Source: Dictyobacter kobayashii (lineage in GTDB: Bacteria; Chloroflexota; Ktedonobacteria; Ktedonobacterales; Ktedonobacteraceae). From it: 64,000 bases of DNA. The notes beneath the pieces were generated by a model, which worked only from the letters and a program-made list of their open reading frames with translations, was not told where the DNA came from and searched no databases. The first letter of the stretch is position 1, and each line of letters opens with the position of its first letter. Shown here in pieces: positions 63,889 to 64,000 of the stretch. The stretch spans positions 3,906,001-3,970,000 of the forward strand of contig NZ_BIFS01000001.1 in assembly GCF_003967555.1 (NCBI RefSeq), written 5' to 3'. The position numbers and the translations under genes are program-made.

Positions 63889-64000
63889 CTAAAATCCATA
63901 CCTACATGAGAGTGCATATTCGTTTAATTGCACCTGGATAATAAGCAGACGTGATGTATACAATCTATCAAATATAGGCTGGAAACTCAACTAAATTGTA

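Overview
The window looks like chromosomal DNA from a Ktedonobacteria-like member of the Chloroflexota. This is inferred from the gene set, not from a marker gene. The clues are mid-range GC, Ser/Thr kinases with an N-terminal zinc ribbon and C-terminal TPRs, FHA proteins, MurT/GatD lipid II amidation (a monoderm-type trait), several lipoproteins, and large numbers of dispersed palindromic repeats. No rRNA, tRNA, CRISPR array or prophage was seen.

Layout. 1-8 kb: a large membrane protein, a DinB-like protein, a TusA-like protein, metG, two small genes, and a 0.6 kb foldback element followed by a GT2 glycosyltransferase. 8-12 kb: two zinc-ribbon/TPR paralogues, one a full Ser/Thr kinase and one with only a kinase N-lobe remnant. 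12-20 kb: MOSC protein, aconitase, NMNAT-like nucleotidyltransferase, double-FHA protein and CocE-type hydrolase. 20-29 kb: membrane-anchored Ser/Thr kinase, HEAT-like protein, orphan histidine kinase, KGG stress protein, murJ and a FlgM-like protein. 29.6-33.2 kb: a complete polar amino-acid ABC operon. 33-39 kb: phosphodiester glycosidase, gatD-murT and a D,D-carboxypeptidase, a cell-envelope block. 39-44 kb: ECF sigma factor, glutamine-synthetase-like enzyme and a phospholipase D-like protein. 44-48 kb: peptide/oligosaccharide ABC binding protein and two permeases without ATPases. 48-57 kb: succinate-semialdehyde-type dehydrogenase, cytidylate-kinase-like protein, CoA-ester lyase, GNAT, dienelactone hydrolase, ABC-2 permease and ABC-F ATPase. 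57.7-64 kb: an Asn/His-rich secreted protein, GH99-like and GH5 glycosidases, a methyltransferase and a GT-C-like membrane protein.

Two things stand out at the sequence level. First, at least twelve genes or gene joints, including metG, acnA and murJ, are broken by single-base length changes, nearly all inside homopolymer runs. This is most simply explained by consensus errors, so I annotated the genes across the breaks. Second, intergenic space is filled by two families of long, nearly perfect hairpins. Family A (six copies) carries a GGCGCC-tgc-GGCGCC module and a GTGTGG...CCACAC palindrome. Family B (five copies) has arms of 18-38 bp that differ between copies yet stay perfectly self-complementary. 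One family A copy is expanded into a roughly 480 bp nested foldback.
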